64,000 nt of DNA from contig CM057232.1 of NCBI GenBank assembly GCA_029891385.1, positions 63,859,824 to 63,923,823 on the forward strand, in the 5' to 3' direction. Both the position numbers and the translations under genes were made by a program. Positions 1 to 12,351 of this stretch are shown piece by piece. How positions within the stretch are numbered: position 1 is the stretch's first letter; each line of letters starts with the position of its first letter. The DNA comes from Erythroxylum novogranatense (lineage: Eukaryota > Streptophyta > Magnoliopsida > Malpighiales > Erythroxylaceae). The notes under the pieces are model-generated. The model ran no database searches and was not told the DNA's origin. It saw nothing but the letters and a program-made list of their open reading frames with translations.

Positions 1-1487
1 TATTTAGATTTGACATGTGGATGCTTACTAGTGGTAGTAAGTACATTGATGACCCGCCATGAGATCATCACATGGATGTCCTATACAAATGTCGGTGATA
101 ATCTCATCATAGCAATTGTGCAAGTATCCTTAGACTTGAGGTACTCAAGGATATCTTGGTAATCTTGATTACGTGCTTTGACTCCATTCCTTGTTGCCTT
201 TCGAGGTCGCCATAGGGTGGTGATTGGAGTGCAGTTTGAGGTATTCAAGGTAATTGAGTAGCCAATAGAGGATTCACCACTTCGTGATAGCGAAGAGATA
301 CCCATGGCCTCTTATCGGGATCATTACTGGAAGTCTCTGGCGCCGAAAGCACATGTGTCATGAAGAGGGTCTTCATGGACATATGAAGTAATGAGTCCTA
401 GGACGAGAACCGATTACACTTGACTAGATTTGATCGATCGGCCTAGTAAGAGTTGACACATTGCCCATACTCAAACCAAGTGGGGTATAGCATGGTGAAA
501 GGACGAATTGCACAAGAATTGTCTATGGAAGGGTTCGTGATATGGTTTCATTAGTCAAACCAATTACTTTCCGGTCAATTGGGGTCATGATGTGTTGCTA
601 GATACCGCTCATGACTTGCTCAGATTAAGTGTTAATCTAAATGGCCAACATAACCGGAACCTAATGGGTCACACGATAAGAGTGACTCGGAGAATCAGAA
701 AATAGTTTGGACGAGATCCGATATCCGGAGAGCAATAGGATTGAATGGATCCCGATGAGATTGGGATATGTCTCGATGAGATCGCGACATCGACATTCTT
801 GAAAATCGTCTCCGGCGATTTTTTGATCGGGGTCCAGTGAGGCGGTAGGACCAATTCCCAATTTGATCGACCTCTTCACAAATATATATATGTTAATTAA
901 TTAATTAAAATTAATTAATTATATTATATATTTTGTAGATTTCGTGGAAGCCTTAAGGAGATGACTAAGTCACATTTGACCAAGTCAAAACAATCATTAA
1001 GTTGATTTGTTTATTGCTTTCTTCCTCATCAACGTGGATGAGACTCCACCAAGCATTTTCAAATGTCTTTTAAGAGTGTTAAGAGACATATAAAAGCTAA
1101 GAATTGATGAGTTAGTCGTGATTGAGGTTGGAAGCACCAAATCTTAAGTGTTAAGATATAGAAAATTGATTTTCTATTCCTCTTCCAACAAGTTCACGCA
1201 GCTTCTCTTCTCCAAGGTTTTCTCTAGTCATTTCACTTGCTCTCCAAGATCAAGGTTAGTGCTAGCACACTCTTTACCTTGTTCTAGCTATTCCCGGGTC
1301 AAAGGGGTTTGTCCCGGTTAGGTTTTCCGACCTCTGCGTGGATACCGTTAGAGACGGTCTCCTTTGGTCGTTATGGTTTGATTGTTTGTACATACACTTG
1401 GATCCTGGCTTTCGGGAATGTCCCGGGACTCAAAATTTTAAATTCCGCACTGTGTTCATGTGATGAACACCCCGGGATTTTCCTACA
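1..1487 (+). mobile_element. LTR, 3' part, probably solo; left end outside window
   Basis: The last ~290 bp (about 1195-1487) recur nearly unchanged in inverse orientation at 63705-64000, and similarity stops exactly after the shared end GGGATTTTCCTACA, so 1487 is the 3' edge of an LTR ending in CA. No TGG-type primer binding site follows at 1488, and the sequence beyond each copy differs, which favours solo LTRs. Here the flank is Athila gag. The copy is noncoding; short frames in it are not gene-like. It contains an AT-rich palindromic stretch at 885-935 and a TATA-like box at 1089. The family (copia or gypsy) was not recognised. Confidence 0.6.
1089..1096 (+). promoter_or_regulatory. TATA-like box of the LTR
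   Basis: TATAAAAG lies about 390 bp before the LTR end, a usual position for the U3 promoter of plant LTRs. There is no other evidence for a transcription start. Confidence 0.35.
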
Positions 1488-1530
1488 CATCTTGTTCCTG
1501 AAGACAATTGCAGTTGCACAATAAAGAACT

Positions 1531-2735
1531 TTGAAGGAGCTTGCTGCTCTTGAGTTGGAGAACCATCCTCTTTGTATTAATGTTGAGAATGCTAACTTTG
1601 AGCTAAAACCTGGTTTTATCCATTTGCTTCCTTGTTTTAACAGCCTTGCAAGTGAAGATCCACATGGTCATCTTAAGAAGTTCCACATGATTTGCAATGG
1701 CATAAAGCCGAATGGTGTGGAGGAGGAGCAAGTCAAGCTAAAAGCTTTTCCTTTCTCTTTGAAGGGGACAACTGAGGAGTGGTTGTTCTCAATCCCATCT
1801 GGTTCCATAAGGACGTGGAATGACCTTAAGAGAATTTTCTTAGAAAAGTACTTCCCAGCCTCAAGAGCCACCAATATTAGGAAGGAGATATGTGGGATAA
1901 GACAAGCTCATGGTGAATCATTATCAGAGTATTGGGAGAGGTTCGAGAAGCTCTGCAACCAATGTCCCCACCACCAAATTTCTGACCAACTCCTTATTCA
2001 ATATTTCTATGAGGGGTTAACTCCCCAAGATAGGAGTATTATTGATGCAGCTAGTGGTGGAGCTTTGGTGAACAAAACACCTGAGGCGGCAAAGAATTTA
2101 ATCTCTGATATGGCTGCAAATTCCAAGCAATTTAGCACCCGAGCTGATCATAGACGCGTGAATCAGGTAAGTATCTCTAACTTAGAGAATAAGGTTAATG
2201 AGCTTACTTCTATGATGCAATCTTTCATGAGAGGTGATATGCAAGCTATTGTCTGTTCTATTTGTTCCATGCATGGTCATAATGCTAATACATGTCCTAC
2301 TATGCAAGATGATTCTACTGACCATGTGAATGCAGTTGGTGGTGTTTTTAATGCTAACCCATAGAGAAAGTATGATCCCTACTCTCAAACCTACAATCCG
2401 GATGGAGAGATCACCCCAACCTTCGCATGGGAATCCTCAAGAACCACCTATGCATAATGGATCAAGAGCACCCAACCCCACCGGATTTCAACTACAACCT
2501 AACATTCCTAAACGTGCCGCCACCTTCTAACCCTTCTTCTTCTTCTAATCCTTCTTTGAATGAGATTACGGATATGATGAAAACTATGGCATCTAACACC
2601 TTGTCTATGCAGCAAAATTTCATGTCTTTTCAACAAGATTATAAATCTTTTCAGCAAGAGACAAGGTTGGGAATCCAAAACCTTGAGAGGCAAATGGGAC
2701 AGTTGGCATCTAACCTTGGAAAAATAGAGGCCTAA
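1531..2735 (+). pseudogene. gag: Athila-like Ty3/gypsy gag, broken
   Basis: Structural capsid protein of a retrotransposon. The first open stretch (1531-2364) matches the Athila-type gag core: a FELKPGFIHLLP start, EDPHGHLKKFH, a KAFPFSL..EEWL segment, EKYFPASR, IRKEICGIRQ and a DRSIIDAASGGAL tail. A CxxC..H..C zinc-knuckle-like run follows (about 2257-2295). TAG at 2362 ends the frame. The reading then shifts at least twice between 2365 and 2540 before continuing in another frame (2427-2735, a Q-rich stretch ending with QMGQLASNLGKIEA), which ends in TAA. Both stops can be explained by C to T change of Gln codons. The true N-terminus is missing because the LTR at 1-1487 abuts it. Confidence 0.88.
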
Positions 2736-2747
2736 AATTCTGGAAAA

Positions 2748-3727
2748 TTGCCATCCCAAGTGCTGCAAGGCAAGGAAAGTGCTTTTGCACTTAAGCTAAG
2801 GAGTGGTAAGGAGATTGGAGACAAAGTGATTATTTTGGATGAAGATGATGAGTTGGAGGCTCAAAATAACAACCGAAAACTAGCAATACTACCCTTTGAC
2901 CTGAAGGGTGCCAAATCTTCTTCTCAACCCAAGCAACCATCTTATGCATCTAAGGTATCTCCTAATCTTGTGGATTCCACTTATAAGTTAACTCCACCTT
3001 TCCCTTTGAGTTCTAACAGGAAAAAGAAGGAAGATAAGGAGAAAGAAATATTGGAATTGTTTAAAAAGGTGGAAATCAACATTCCTTTGCTGGAAGCAAT
3101 AAGACATATGCCTAAGTATGCTAAATTTCTCAAGGAGATGTGTACCACCAAGAGAGCCAACAAGGTCAGAAATGGTGACATAGTTGGCGTAGGAGAGAAT
3201 GTAAGTGCTATTCTTCAAAAGAAATTACCTATTAAGCAAGGAGACCCAGGTGCATTTTCTATTCCTTGTGTGATTGGTAATATGTGCTTTGATAAGGCTA
3301 TGTGTGACTTAGGAGCTTCAATTAGTGTGATGCCAAAATCCATCTTTGATTCTCTTAATGTTGGTTCTTTGAAAAGCACTTATGTTATCATTCAACTTGC
3401 TGATAGATCTTTTGTCTATCCTTTGGGTTTGTTGGAAGATGTGTTAGTGAAAGTTAGTAGCTTGATTTTTCCTTGTGATTTCTATATCATTGAGACATGC
3501 GATGATCTCCCTCACACACGTTCACCTCTTCTACTTGGGAGACCATTTTTGAGGACTGCTAAGACTATAATTAATTGTGATGATTGCACTTTGTCTATGA
3601 GGATTGATGATGAACATGTCTTATTTAATTTTAATGAGGCAATGAAATATAATGATGATGTGCATGAATTACATAACTTGGATATCATTGATCTGTTGGT
3701 GGACCAATTTTGTGCTTATAGTAGTAA
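2748..3727 (+). pseudogene. Athila-like pol, aspartic protease part, cut by the Helitron
   Basis: This stretch continues the gag-pol polyprotein in the frame used just before 2735. It starts with a lysine-rich linker (KLRSGKEIG, later KKKEDKEKEILELFKKVEINIPLLEAI split over the next segment). The retroviral-type aspartic protease follows: CDLGASISVMP with the catalytic Asp codon at 3306-3308 (residue 187 from 2748), then LLGRPFLRTA. The frame runs open to 3727, where the Helitron begins; the CTAG of the Helitron end supplies the stop at 3729. The same frame resumes at 36842, sharing one codon across the junction. The protease itself looks intact. Confidence 0.88.
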
Positions 3728-3759
3728 CTAGCAGGTTAACACTGCGCAAATGCGCAGTG
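3728..3759 (-). other. Helitron 3' terminus: CTAG plus hairpin
   Basis: CTAG (fits CTRR) occupies 3728-3731. Nine bases inside it is a perfect hairpin, CACTGCGCA at 3740-3748 and TGCGCAGTG at 3751-3759, with a 2-nt loop. This is the canonical termination signal of rolling-circle Helitrons. Confidence 0.92.
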
Positions 3760-3899
3760 AAAATGCCCGGTGAATTTATACGCAGGGCAAAATTTAAGAT
3801 GACAGTTAAATAAAAAATAATTTGAAATTGTAATGAAATAATCATCGGTTGGGAGAAGAACTAAGATGAAATAACTTTCTTCAGATAAGATAAAATAGT

Positions 3900-4202
3900 T
3901 TACATGTCTACTACGATGTCTCGCAGATAAAGATATGTTAATCTATAAGTTTTTAATGTGTGCTTCATAAATTTCCTAGTCCGGAAGTTTACTTCTTTGA
4001 GATCATTGGCTATCTTTATGATTCGACTAGTTTCATACATCTCGAGGTAGCGAAGTGCATCTGAATTATTATGTGCCATTTTATCCCGCGCATGGTATTG
4101 GATAAGTAACTCGTCTAGCTGATTTTGACGATTATATGTCTCCTTTATGGCATTTTTCAAATATCTTTTGCGCTCGAAGTAGCTGGAATTCATATCTGGC
4201 AT
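3900..4202 (-). CDS. Unrecognised 100-residue ORF near the Helitron 3' end
   Basis: An open frame starts MPDMNSSYFERKRYLKN and ends RLTYLYLRDIVVDM. Its composition is charged and tyrosine-rich, more protein-like than neighbouring chance frames, and it lies on the Helitron's coding strand downstream of the RPA gene. It could be a last exon of a Helitron accessory gene or captured host sequence. I do not recognise a domain, and there is no clear splice acceptor. Confidence 0.25.
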   Translation of the reverse strand: MPDMNSSYFERKRYLKNAIKETYNRQNQLDELLIQYHARDKMAHNNSDALRYLEMYETSRIIKIANDLKEVNFRTRKFMKHTLKTYRLTYLYLRDIVVDM

Positions 4203-4635
4203 TAAAATAAAGAAATTAGTGTCAAGAATAAGACGAAGGTTGGAGTGGCAAAATGCAGCTTAGAATAAGGAGGGAACCTATAAAAAATGTTGCGTAAAGA
4301 TAAAGAAAGGGTTTTGTTCACATTATAAATTGAAAAAATTAGGATGAAAAAAGTAATCGAGAAAAGAATCGGTTACTGACCTGAACGATTGTTCTTTGTT
4401 TGTTGAAATAGAAGAAATAACCTTGACTATTGTTATCTTTCTGGAATGGAGAATGTGATATATTTAGGTTAAACAAGAAGAAGGGAAATAAAGAGGGCAG
4501 GAATTGTTTGACTGAAGATAGAGGAGAAAGGATATAAAGTTTAAATATAGAGTTGTTAGGGGACCATATGGAAGGTGAGACTTGAAGAGTTGCGTACTAT
4601 TAAATAAAGGTCAAGATCAAATGATTTTCCTAGTT

Positions 4636-5220
4636 TGTTTACTTCGCAATACGTTATTGGTAGTATTTGACATTATTATAGCAGTTAGAAGATTATTCGA
4701 TATAACGAAAAGACGTCTCGATATCTGCTTTGTAGATTTGATTAGTCAATTCGTATACTCCAAGAAGAATTATGGAATTGGTAAGTCAAATTTAATCCGA
4801 GTTGGAAATGACATCAACTGAAGTATTTTAAATAAAGAATAACAAGAGCAAGCTCAAAGAAGCAAAAATACGTTGAAGTAGTAAGACGTTGAAAAGAACA
4901 CGAAAGAAGAAAAACACTTCTGCAATACGTTATTGGTAGTATTTGACATTATTATAGCGGTTAGAAGATTATTCGATATAACGCAAAGACGTCTCGATAT
5001 CTGCTTTGTAGATTTTTGGGGTTACATGTTTTCCAAGAAGGATTAGTCAATTCGTATACTCCAAGAAGAATTATAGAATTGGTAAGTGAAATTTAATCGG
5101 AGATGGAAATGACATGAACTGAACTGCTTTAAATAAAGAAGAACAAGAACAAGCTCAAAGAAGCAAAAATACGTTCAATTAGTAAGACGTTGAAAAGATG
5201 ACGAAAGAAGAAAAACGGAC
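4636..5220 (+). repeat. Tandem duplication, unit about 285-300 bp
   Basis: The block beginning TTCGCAATACGTTATTGG-like at about 4636 and running through ACGTCTCGATATCTGC and GATTAGTCAATTCGTATACT repeats from about 4920. A third partial copy of its second half lies at 18462-18545. It belongs to the copia-derived filler of the Helitron. No coding capacity is recognised. Confidence 0.7.
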
Positions 5221-5643
5221 GAAAGTTCAAAAGTAGATGAAAGCAAAAGCAGTTGTTATACTGGATAGATAATCTAATGGAAAATCTTCAACAAAGCAGA
5301 CGCAGACGCGAATACTAAAGCAGACGCAGATGCAAATAGTAAAACGCATAAAGACGTGATAAATGACGCAGGAGAAGAATCAAAGTAGATGCAAGAGTCG
5401 ATTCGAGTTAATTCTGAAGTCAATGATTAACTGCTTTAAAGATTCAAGAAACAAGAATCAAGAAGCAGTTGAAAGCATTGAGTGTGAAAAAATGGTGGAA
5501 AGAATGAGACGAAGCAGAGAAGCAAAAATAAGATTCAAACCCCGTTTGAGTTTCAAGATTCTGTACAAAAAAGAAGCAGATTCTAAGAAAATAGCAAGCA
5601 CTGAATGAAGAATGTTGTTATCTCGACGAGATAATGTAATGGA

Positions 5644-5960
5644 AAGATTGTAACAATGTTGATCTTTCTTGTAGTCATTCATAATGTGTGAATCGGTTTT
5701 GGGTAAGAGCTATTGAAAAGCGAGCGGAACTTCAAAAGAAGACGGAGTTGAACAGAGAGGAGTTGGCATTCTCTTTCCTTGTACATATATTTTCTCATGT
5801 CGAAAAAGGAACTCCTCTGTCAAAGCAGAGGTTTCAGGATTATCACCAGGAATCATCTACTTTAATCTGAAAATGGATGCGTGCAACAAAGAAGGCGTAG
5901 TGCAGACTTGGATATGAGCAGATTCATCGTCAGTCTCTGTCCATATAGCTAGGAAGTCTA
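5644..5960 (-). repeat. Left arm of a ~0.3-kb inverted duplication holding a RepHel shard
   Basis: The block 5644-5698 (AAAGATTGTAACAATGTTG...) and the block 5856-5955 recur in reverse complement and reverse order at about 7060-7280. The second block resembles part of the RepHel N-terminal exon near 25500-25590 (a TWTETDDE...HIQV segment), here on the minus strand. It is a fragment with no open frame. Confidence 0.6.
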
Positions 5961-6189
5961 CAGCTTTGTAAAGTTTTAGGAGGCGTAGTTCAGCTTTGAA
6001 TAGTATAGTAACTGCACATATCTCTTCGTGCTATTTTTCAAGAATGTGACATATCGCTTTGTAAAGTTTTATGCTCTAACTTTTTGTGCTTTATGTCTTA
6101 CTTCAGTCTGCATTTCGATTTTCAATATCTGACTTTGTTCGTTTCACTTCTATCGTCTCTCTTCTTAATTGGGAGGTGATTTGCTTATT

Positions 6190-6420
6190 CTAGTTGAGAA
6201 AGTAGACGAACTTAAAAATAGATGGAGTTGAAAAAGTAGACGAAGTTATAAATATGTAGCGAAGTTGAAAAAGTAGACGAAGTTAAAATATACATGGAGT
6301 TGAAAAAGTAGACGAAGTTAACAATGCAGATTTTACAATAAGAAAATTAGACGAAGATATAAAGACAGACGAAAAGCAGACGAAGCACAAAAGCAGAGGA
6401 ATCAGAAAAGCAGACGGAAG
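6190..6420 (+). repeat. Minisatellite, GACGAAGTT-type units
   Basis: Imperfect units of about 20-28 bp carry the words AGTTGAAAAAGTAGACGA, and later AAGCAGACGAAG, in tandem. The same words recur in several other parts of the Helitron, usually just inside copia LTR-like sequence. Confidence 0.7.
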
Positions 6421-7059
6421 TTCAATTTTCTTCTAAGAGAAGTAATGAGCTTTGACGAACTACATCAAATTTGCTATAAAACATAATGGATACTGGAGTA
6501 GGAAGCATTCATCTACATTGAACTTGAACAAGGCTACATCCCCAACTAATTACCATGGAGAATACAAGCGTCGAGACGAAGACATAAAGATGCATTTAAA
6601 AGCGGGCGATATGAACACAAACAGGCGAAGCACAAAAGGCATTTAATCGAAAAGCGGCATTTGAAGCTCAATTTTCTTGTGAGAGAAGTAACGAGCTTTG
6701 ACGAACTACATCAAATTTGCTATAAAACATAATGGACACTAGAGTAGGAAACTCGAATGCGTAATAAAATTGATCCTGATATTAGGAAAACAATGGAGGG
6801 ACGCCGCACTTCAGGATTTTTGTACTTGGATGTTCATGTAAATTGAACTTGAACATGGTTACATTCCCTAACGAATGACCATGGAAAGGGAAATACACAA
6901 GGTACAACTTGTTTGATTAAATTCTTTACTTCTATCGTCTTAAATAACACGGTTTATATGTCGAGGAACTGAAACCGAGACGGCAGCGATTACCATATTA
7001 TGCTATCTAATATTACAATTCTTCAAAGTACAATCTTGATGAACGGATTTACAATCTTC

Positions 7060-7280
7060 TTATTGAATCAAAAGTAGATGCTATATGGACTGACACTGAC
7101 GATAAACAACATGATAAATGTTGTCATATCCAATTCTGTAGTAGGCATTCTTTATTTTCGGAATCCTTTTTGAGATTTGTCTGCCCTTAATGTAGATGCT
7201 CGAAGTTTGTGTCACTCAAAAACTGATTAACACATTATGAATGACTACAAGAAAGATCAAGATTGTTACAATCTTCTTAT
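7060..7280 (+). repeat. Right arm of the inverted duplication, RepHel shard on plus strand
   Basis: This is the partner of 5644-5960. GCTATATGGACTGACACTGACGA and the following ACATGATAAAT run correspond to the RepHel segment around 25500-25590, now on the plus strand. A second, partial copy follows at about 7290-7425. Too decayed to code. Confidence 0.6.
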
Positions 7281-7679
7281 TGGACCACAAGGATACTGAC
7301 GATCGACGTGGAGAATGATAGACATGATAAATCTCCTCATATCCAAGTCTCTAGTACGTCTTCTTTATTTGAGCCATCCTTTTTCAGGACGACAACATGA
7401 TAAATCTCCTCATATCCAAGTCTCTTGTACGCGGAGAGTTGGTGAACACTCATATTCTTTCGATATCAACAAAAGTTAACAGCAACAACAGAGAAACTCC
7501 TAAAACATCTGCATGACAAAAAAAGGCTTAAGAAGATTTACAAGTAACAGAGGAATAAACGTAATGAAGCGAAAAGTAAGAGCAATTGGTAAAGAAGATT
7601 TGCAACTAACACAGAAACCACTTTGTAATATCACCAAAGACTGTCGATGTAAGATACAAGAGAAAGTGAGGCAATGAGC

Positions 7680-7990
7680 AAGAAGACACTATATATAAGC
7701 GATCCAGAGGCATGCATTGTGGTACCGTGGGAGTGGTCGCCTGATAAAATATTGCATCAGATGATTGGGTCAGGAGATTGTGTGTATAACGACAAACGAC
7801 AGAACAGGAATGACAATATGAATGAATGAAAAGATAGAAACAGATATAAGTAGTCACAAGGACATGCATTGCACGACGCCGCTGCCTGACAAAATATTGC
7901 ATCAGAAGATTGGGTCAGAAGATTGCGTGTATATCGCGCGAAGAGACAGGATAAAATATTGCACGAGAAGATTGGGTCAGAAAATTCGGG
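7680..7990 (+). repeat. Repeat shared with 36485-36625
   Basis: Short words such as CAAAATATTGCATCAGAAGATT and GCGTGTATATCGCGCGAAGA repeat two to three times here and again near the other end of the Helitron (36485-36625). No protein is recognised. Confidence 0.6.
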
Positions 7991-8572
7991 TAATAAAAAA
8001 TTAAAGTTTAAGATTTGCATAGTATCAAATGAGGGGCAGTACTGGAAGATGATAAAGTGAAACAGAAACGATTTTCCTTAAGATACGTAAAAAATAGTTA
8101 ACATGTGTAGGGAGAAAAATATGCGATGAAATGTTATTATGATTATATGTGTAGATATCATAAGAAATATATCTATTAGTGATTCGCGTTTATCATTTTT
8201 TCGCCAAGGTGTTGAAGATTTTCCATTAGATTATCGGAAGAAATATATATATTATTGATTCGTATTATTTAATATCGAAAGATAAATAGTATTATTCCTA
8301 TTAGGTATAATAAAATTTTTAAACTTATATTAATAAAACAAATATACAACGAACCGTTATTATGATAATATAAAAAATATGAATATATGAATGAAGTTGA
8401 ATAATAATAATGAATTTAATAATCATGATAAAAATATTTAGAAACCGATATTGCAAATGAGAATAAATATATGAATGAAGTTGAAAATTAATCATTAATT
8501 GAATAATCATGAAAAAAATCATTAGAAACTGATATTGCAAATAACAATAACATCAGAAGGTCGTGAACCAAC

Positions 8573-8620
8573 TGTTAAGTCAAAATGACTTCACATTTAT
8601 GATTTTGATTAAGAACAAAT
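8573..8620 (+). repeat. Ty1/copia-like LTR start, fragment
   Basis: TGTTAAGTCAAAATGACTT followed by an ATGATTTTGATT-like run. The same start recurs at 12352, 14796, 27758, 28681 and 29692 (partly at 15893), at 28681 directly after a polypurine tract. It is followed by GACGAAGT-type repeats at 8640-8790. Confidence 0.55.
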
Positions 8621-9221
8621 ACTCGAGAAAAAATGACAGAGAAAGAAAGATGAGCGGAGAAAGAAAAAGCAGACTAAGTAGAAAAGCAGACGGATAATGA
8701 AAAGCAGTATTTAAGTAGAAAAATGACGGAGAATAAAAAACAGACGAAGTAGAAAAACAGACGGAGAAAGAAAAAAACAGACGAAATTAGAAAATTAGAC
8801 CCTTATGTTACTACAATTGCATTTGAAAACAGAGGAGAAGGATGATCGATCCACATTACCCTTTGACTTGCAAAACAGAATAAATCATCTACGAGAAATT
8901 GAAGGAGTAATGCAAAGAAGTCAACGAGTTGAAGGAGATGGTTAAAGAATTGTAAAAACAGAGACGAAGTTAACAACACGATGAAGTTGACAAAGCGGGC
9001 GGAAGCACATTCAAGAATCGGTTTGAGTTTATTCTGAAACTCAACTGGATAACCGCTTCAAGAAGAAAGAATGAAGAAATAGTTCTGAGCGAAAGTTTTA
9101 AAAAGCAGGAAGTAGAAAAACAGACGGAGAAAGAAAAAAAGCGAAGTAAAAGGCATTTAAGCCAAAAAGACTCATATGTTACTACAATTGCATTTGAAGA
9201 ACTGTGGGAGAAGGATGATCG

Positions 9222-9565
9222 ATCGAGAGGTGTATGTTAAGCAACCTCCTGCTTTTGAGGATGTTAGGAATCGAGATCATGTCTCAGAGATTTCATAAAG
9301 CGTTATATGGTTTAAAGGAAGCTCTAGAGCTTGCTATGATCGTCTTAGTACTACTGACTTGGTATGATCGTTTTAGTACTTTTATCTTAGAGTGTGGTTT
9401 CAAGAGGTCAAGTTGATAAGATGTTGTTTAGGAAGAATTGTAAGAATGAGTTTATTTTAGTACAATTTTACCTAGATGATATTATATTCGGTCTTCGAGA
9501 AAAAGTTGTGCATTAATTTTGAAAGCTTGATCAAAGATGAGTTTGATATGAGTATGATAGCTGTC
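9222..9565 (+). pseudogene. Ty1/copia reverse transcriptase fragment
   Basis: Reading across frameshifts and stops gives VYVKQPP.FEDV, then HKALYGLK, then TWYDRFSTF-like, GFKR, RKNCKNEFILVQ, a YLDDIIFG-type box around 9466-9490 and SLIKDEFDMSM. These are the ordered motifs of the copia RT central region. No start or end of the gene is present, and at least three frame changes are visible. It is a fragment carried in the Helitron. Confidence 0.8.
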
Positions 9566-9589
9566 ATGTCTCTTTTAAACATATTTCAA

Positions 9590-12160
9590 AGTTTGCAAAG
9601 CGTGATTTGAAGTGAACAATCGAGCTAAAGTAACGACAAAACTAACGGCGTCGAAGCTTGAGGATCTACAACCGGTAACTTCTCTCATAAGAGTTACGGA
9701 GGAAAGTGTGATAGTCTCGAGGATTTTAATGAGTCTAGAACACACCGGACTATATCTGTACAAGTAGCCTAAAAGCAAAATCTTTACGCTTATTCTCATC
9801 TCCAGACGGTTCATTTTGCTTTCCCAATTCTCTCAAACATCCAACCCTAAAAAGCTCGGCGAGTCGGTTTTTCGTTGTGAAACAATGGAGGAACCCATGA
9901 TATCTGGAAGACACGTGGATTTCGAGTCATTGAGGAATGATGGTATGGATGTGGAACCGAGATTATGGCGGGTTGGAGGAACTTCTTTGAGGTACGAGAA
10001 CCAAGATACACAAATGAGGTTTTCGATTTTGGAAGAATGCTCGGTTAGTAGACAACACCGTAGTAGTATCATCGAGATGGTATATCCATTGTTGTGACAA
10101 AGGAGTTAATAAAGAAGGTGACCGATTGTCCGTCAGTTGGTAGGACTCTCTCTACCAAGGCCGGATGGATGTCCGAAGTCGGTATGAGAGAGGAAGATGT
10201 CAGAAAACAATTATATGGAGCCAATGATCCATGGGAGAGGAAGACCTCTAGTTTGGTTCCGAAGGGGAGGATTCTCTATGCAATTCTGTTTAATTGCATT
10301 TTACCCAGAGCAGGTTCAAGGCATTTGGTGACTAAGTTGGATGAACAATGCTTGTTTTACTTGCTAAATCGCAATCCTATTGACTTACCGTTCTTAATCC
10401 TTCATTACATGATTAAGGGGATGAAGGATTCAAATAGTTACCCTTATGGGATGCTTCTGACAAGGATTTTTAAGGAATCCGGTATCGTTCTACATCGAGG
10501 ATATAGAAGGACTATTGATGTGAAGAGTAAGATTGATGCACACATACTACGGCGAATGGGTTTGAACACAGTTATCAAAACAGAAGTCGACTCTTCAAGA
10601 AGAACAAGGACTGAGGGGGAACGTGCAACGAAGAAGACTCCGGCTTCAAGTTTTGAAGGTCAAGTGAGTATCAGATCGCCTGCGGATAAAATAAGGAAAC
10701 TGTCAGGAAGACCACTGATAAAACAAAGTAGTCCTCAAATCGAAGAAAGCCAATCCGAAGGCGACGTAACAAGGTGGGTTAAAAAGACAAGGAGAAAGTC
10801 TCGTAAGTCAAGTTATAAAGAAGGCAAAGAGAACACCGAGGATTCGGACTGTCAGGCAACAAGAAGAAAAGAATGCCAGAGAACAGAGTGAGGCAGAATC
10901 CTTTTCATCTTGTGTACGTACAGCAGCAAGATCCTTAGTCTCTATTCTGGAAGAGGATACACCAACAAAAACCAAGGAGACCAAGAAGAAGAGAAAGGTG
11001 GAAGCGGAAGAGAAAAACTCAAGCGGAGAAAACTTCAAGACTAACAGAGGCGACGGAAGACCGGTAGGAAAGTTAGTCGGAAGAAAGAAATCTCGATCTC
11101 ACTGCAAAAGAAAAAGCAAATGAGCAAAGCGGACTTGAAATCCTGTCAAGCAACCAAAGGAGCTTAACTCGGTTCAGCCTACTCTTGTTAATGATCAACT
11201 TGAAGTTACAACAGATTCAACTTCGGTGAGGATACCAAATAAGTATCTGTTGAATCTAGTCGATCGTTCATGACTATTCAGAATTTTTAAGAAAGGATAA
11301 GCTTGAAGTCAGACTGGTTGAGTTTGTAACAAGAAGGAGTACTGCAATCGCTCTCTTTAGCCAACCCAGAAGACAAATAAAGGCTGTCTTCCAACCTATT
11401 TTGATAAATAGTGAGTCATGGCACATTTTGAATGAAGACGAAAGGAACTTCTATGATACTTTAAGGTACGCTGCTACAAGGCCATACCCTACTCAAATGT
11501 CCTCTCGACCGTGCACTATTTATCCAGTCACAGAATAGACTATAATAAAGGTTGTACCAGACATACAACCACGATATCCATTGAATTTCGATAAGGGGAA
11601 ATCAAAGCTATTTCCTGAAGAAGATAGTGATGATCTGTCCATAGATCAAATAGCAAAAGAAGTGCGGAAAGTAAATGAGGCATGCCTTTCTATAGAAAAT
11701 AAAGATGATGCAAGCTGCAGCTATACTGATAAGCAAGATGATTGTCCAGTGGGGGGAAGAATAATCACAGGGACATTCACTGAATTCCTTGTTCAGACAG
11801 TTCTGCGTATTAGACCCCTATTTAATACACTGTCTATTCAAGAAGAAGCGTTACCCAAGGAGGAAGGCGATTCTTGATCTTTGCTGCTCCATTTGACTTA
11901 GATCTTCCCGAAGTCGATCGTTTATTCGCCCACCGTCTATTGTGCTTAATGAAGAGTACACTCCATCTCGATGCTTATACTACTACAATTCCGTTCATTG
12001 TTCCTCGCAGATGAAGATCAATCGTCCTTACCGGTGACTACCAAGATGAACTCGAGAGATTACGGGGAATTGATGAGATGAAGGAGACGGTAAATGATCT
12101 GAAGAAGATGATGACGTAACTATTGAAGAGTCGTCGTCCTTAATGATTTTTATTATAACA
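9590..12160 (+). pseudogene. Module resembling Transposase_32 'putative plant transposon protein', copy 1
   Basis: Open frames at 9816-10097 and 10094-10891 join into one protein related to copy 2 at 16581-17732. Shared stretches are GRHVDFESLR, VTKELIKKVTDCPSVG, KQLYGANDP, ERKTSSLVPK, NCILPRAGSRHLVTKLDEQCLFYLLN and LPFLILHYMIK..YPYGMLLTRIF. That pattern (a PR.G block, then a vNLPfLI..hM and a PYg.LLT segment) matches my memory of the Transposase_32 family found in plant retroelements. A lysine/serine-rich tail follows to 10891. Between 10900 and 11880 there are further broken frames (for example 11581-11877) that I do not recognise. The module ends with the same TTATAACAAATAGGGGAGA run as copy 2. 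Confidence 0.6.
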
Positions 12161-12351
12161 AATAGGGGAGAACAGAATGAACAAAGGGAGAAGAGAGCGA
12201 GAAGAGGATGTCCGAGAAAGAAGGTGTAAATGTATTTGATGAAGAAAGGAAAAGTCAAAGAAGAAGTTTAGAAGATAAGTTTTTTATTTCTTTTCATAAC
12301 ATTTTATATTTTCTCTTGTATATAATTTGTTATCATCGAAAAGGCGAAGAT

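Noticed and set aside
1..1487. 5' LTR of the Athila-like element itself
   Set aside because: Its end does not match the Athila-like 3' LTR at 41377-43042, and no primer binding site follows at 1488.
1309..1524. 71-residue frame in the left LTR, conserved at 63674-63883
   Set aside because: It is conserved only because both are copies of one LTR. The frame crosses the LTR end in each copy with different C-termini, so it is not a protein-coding unit.
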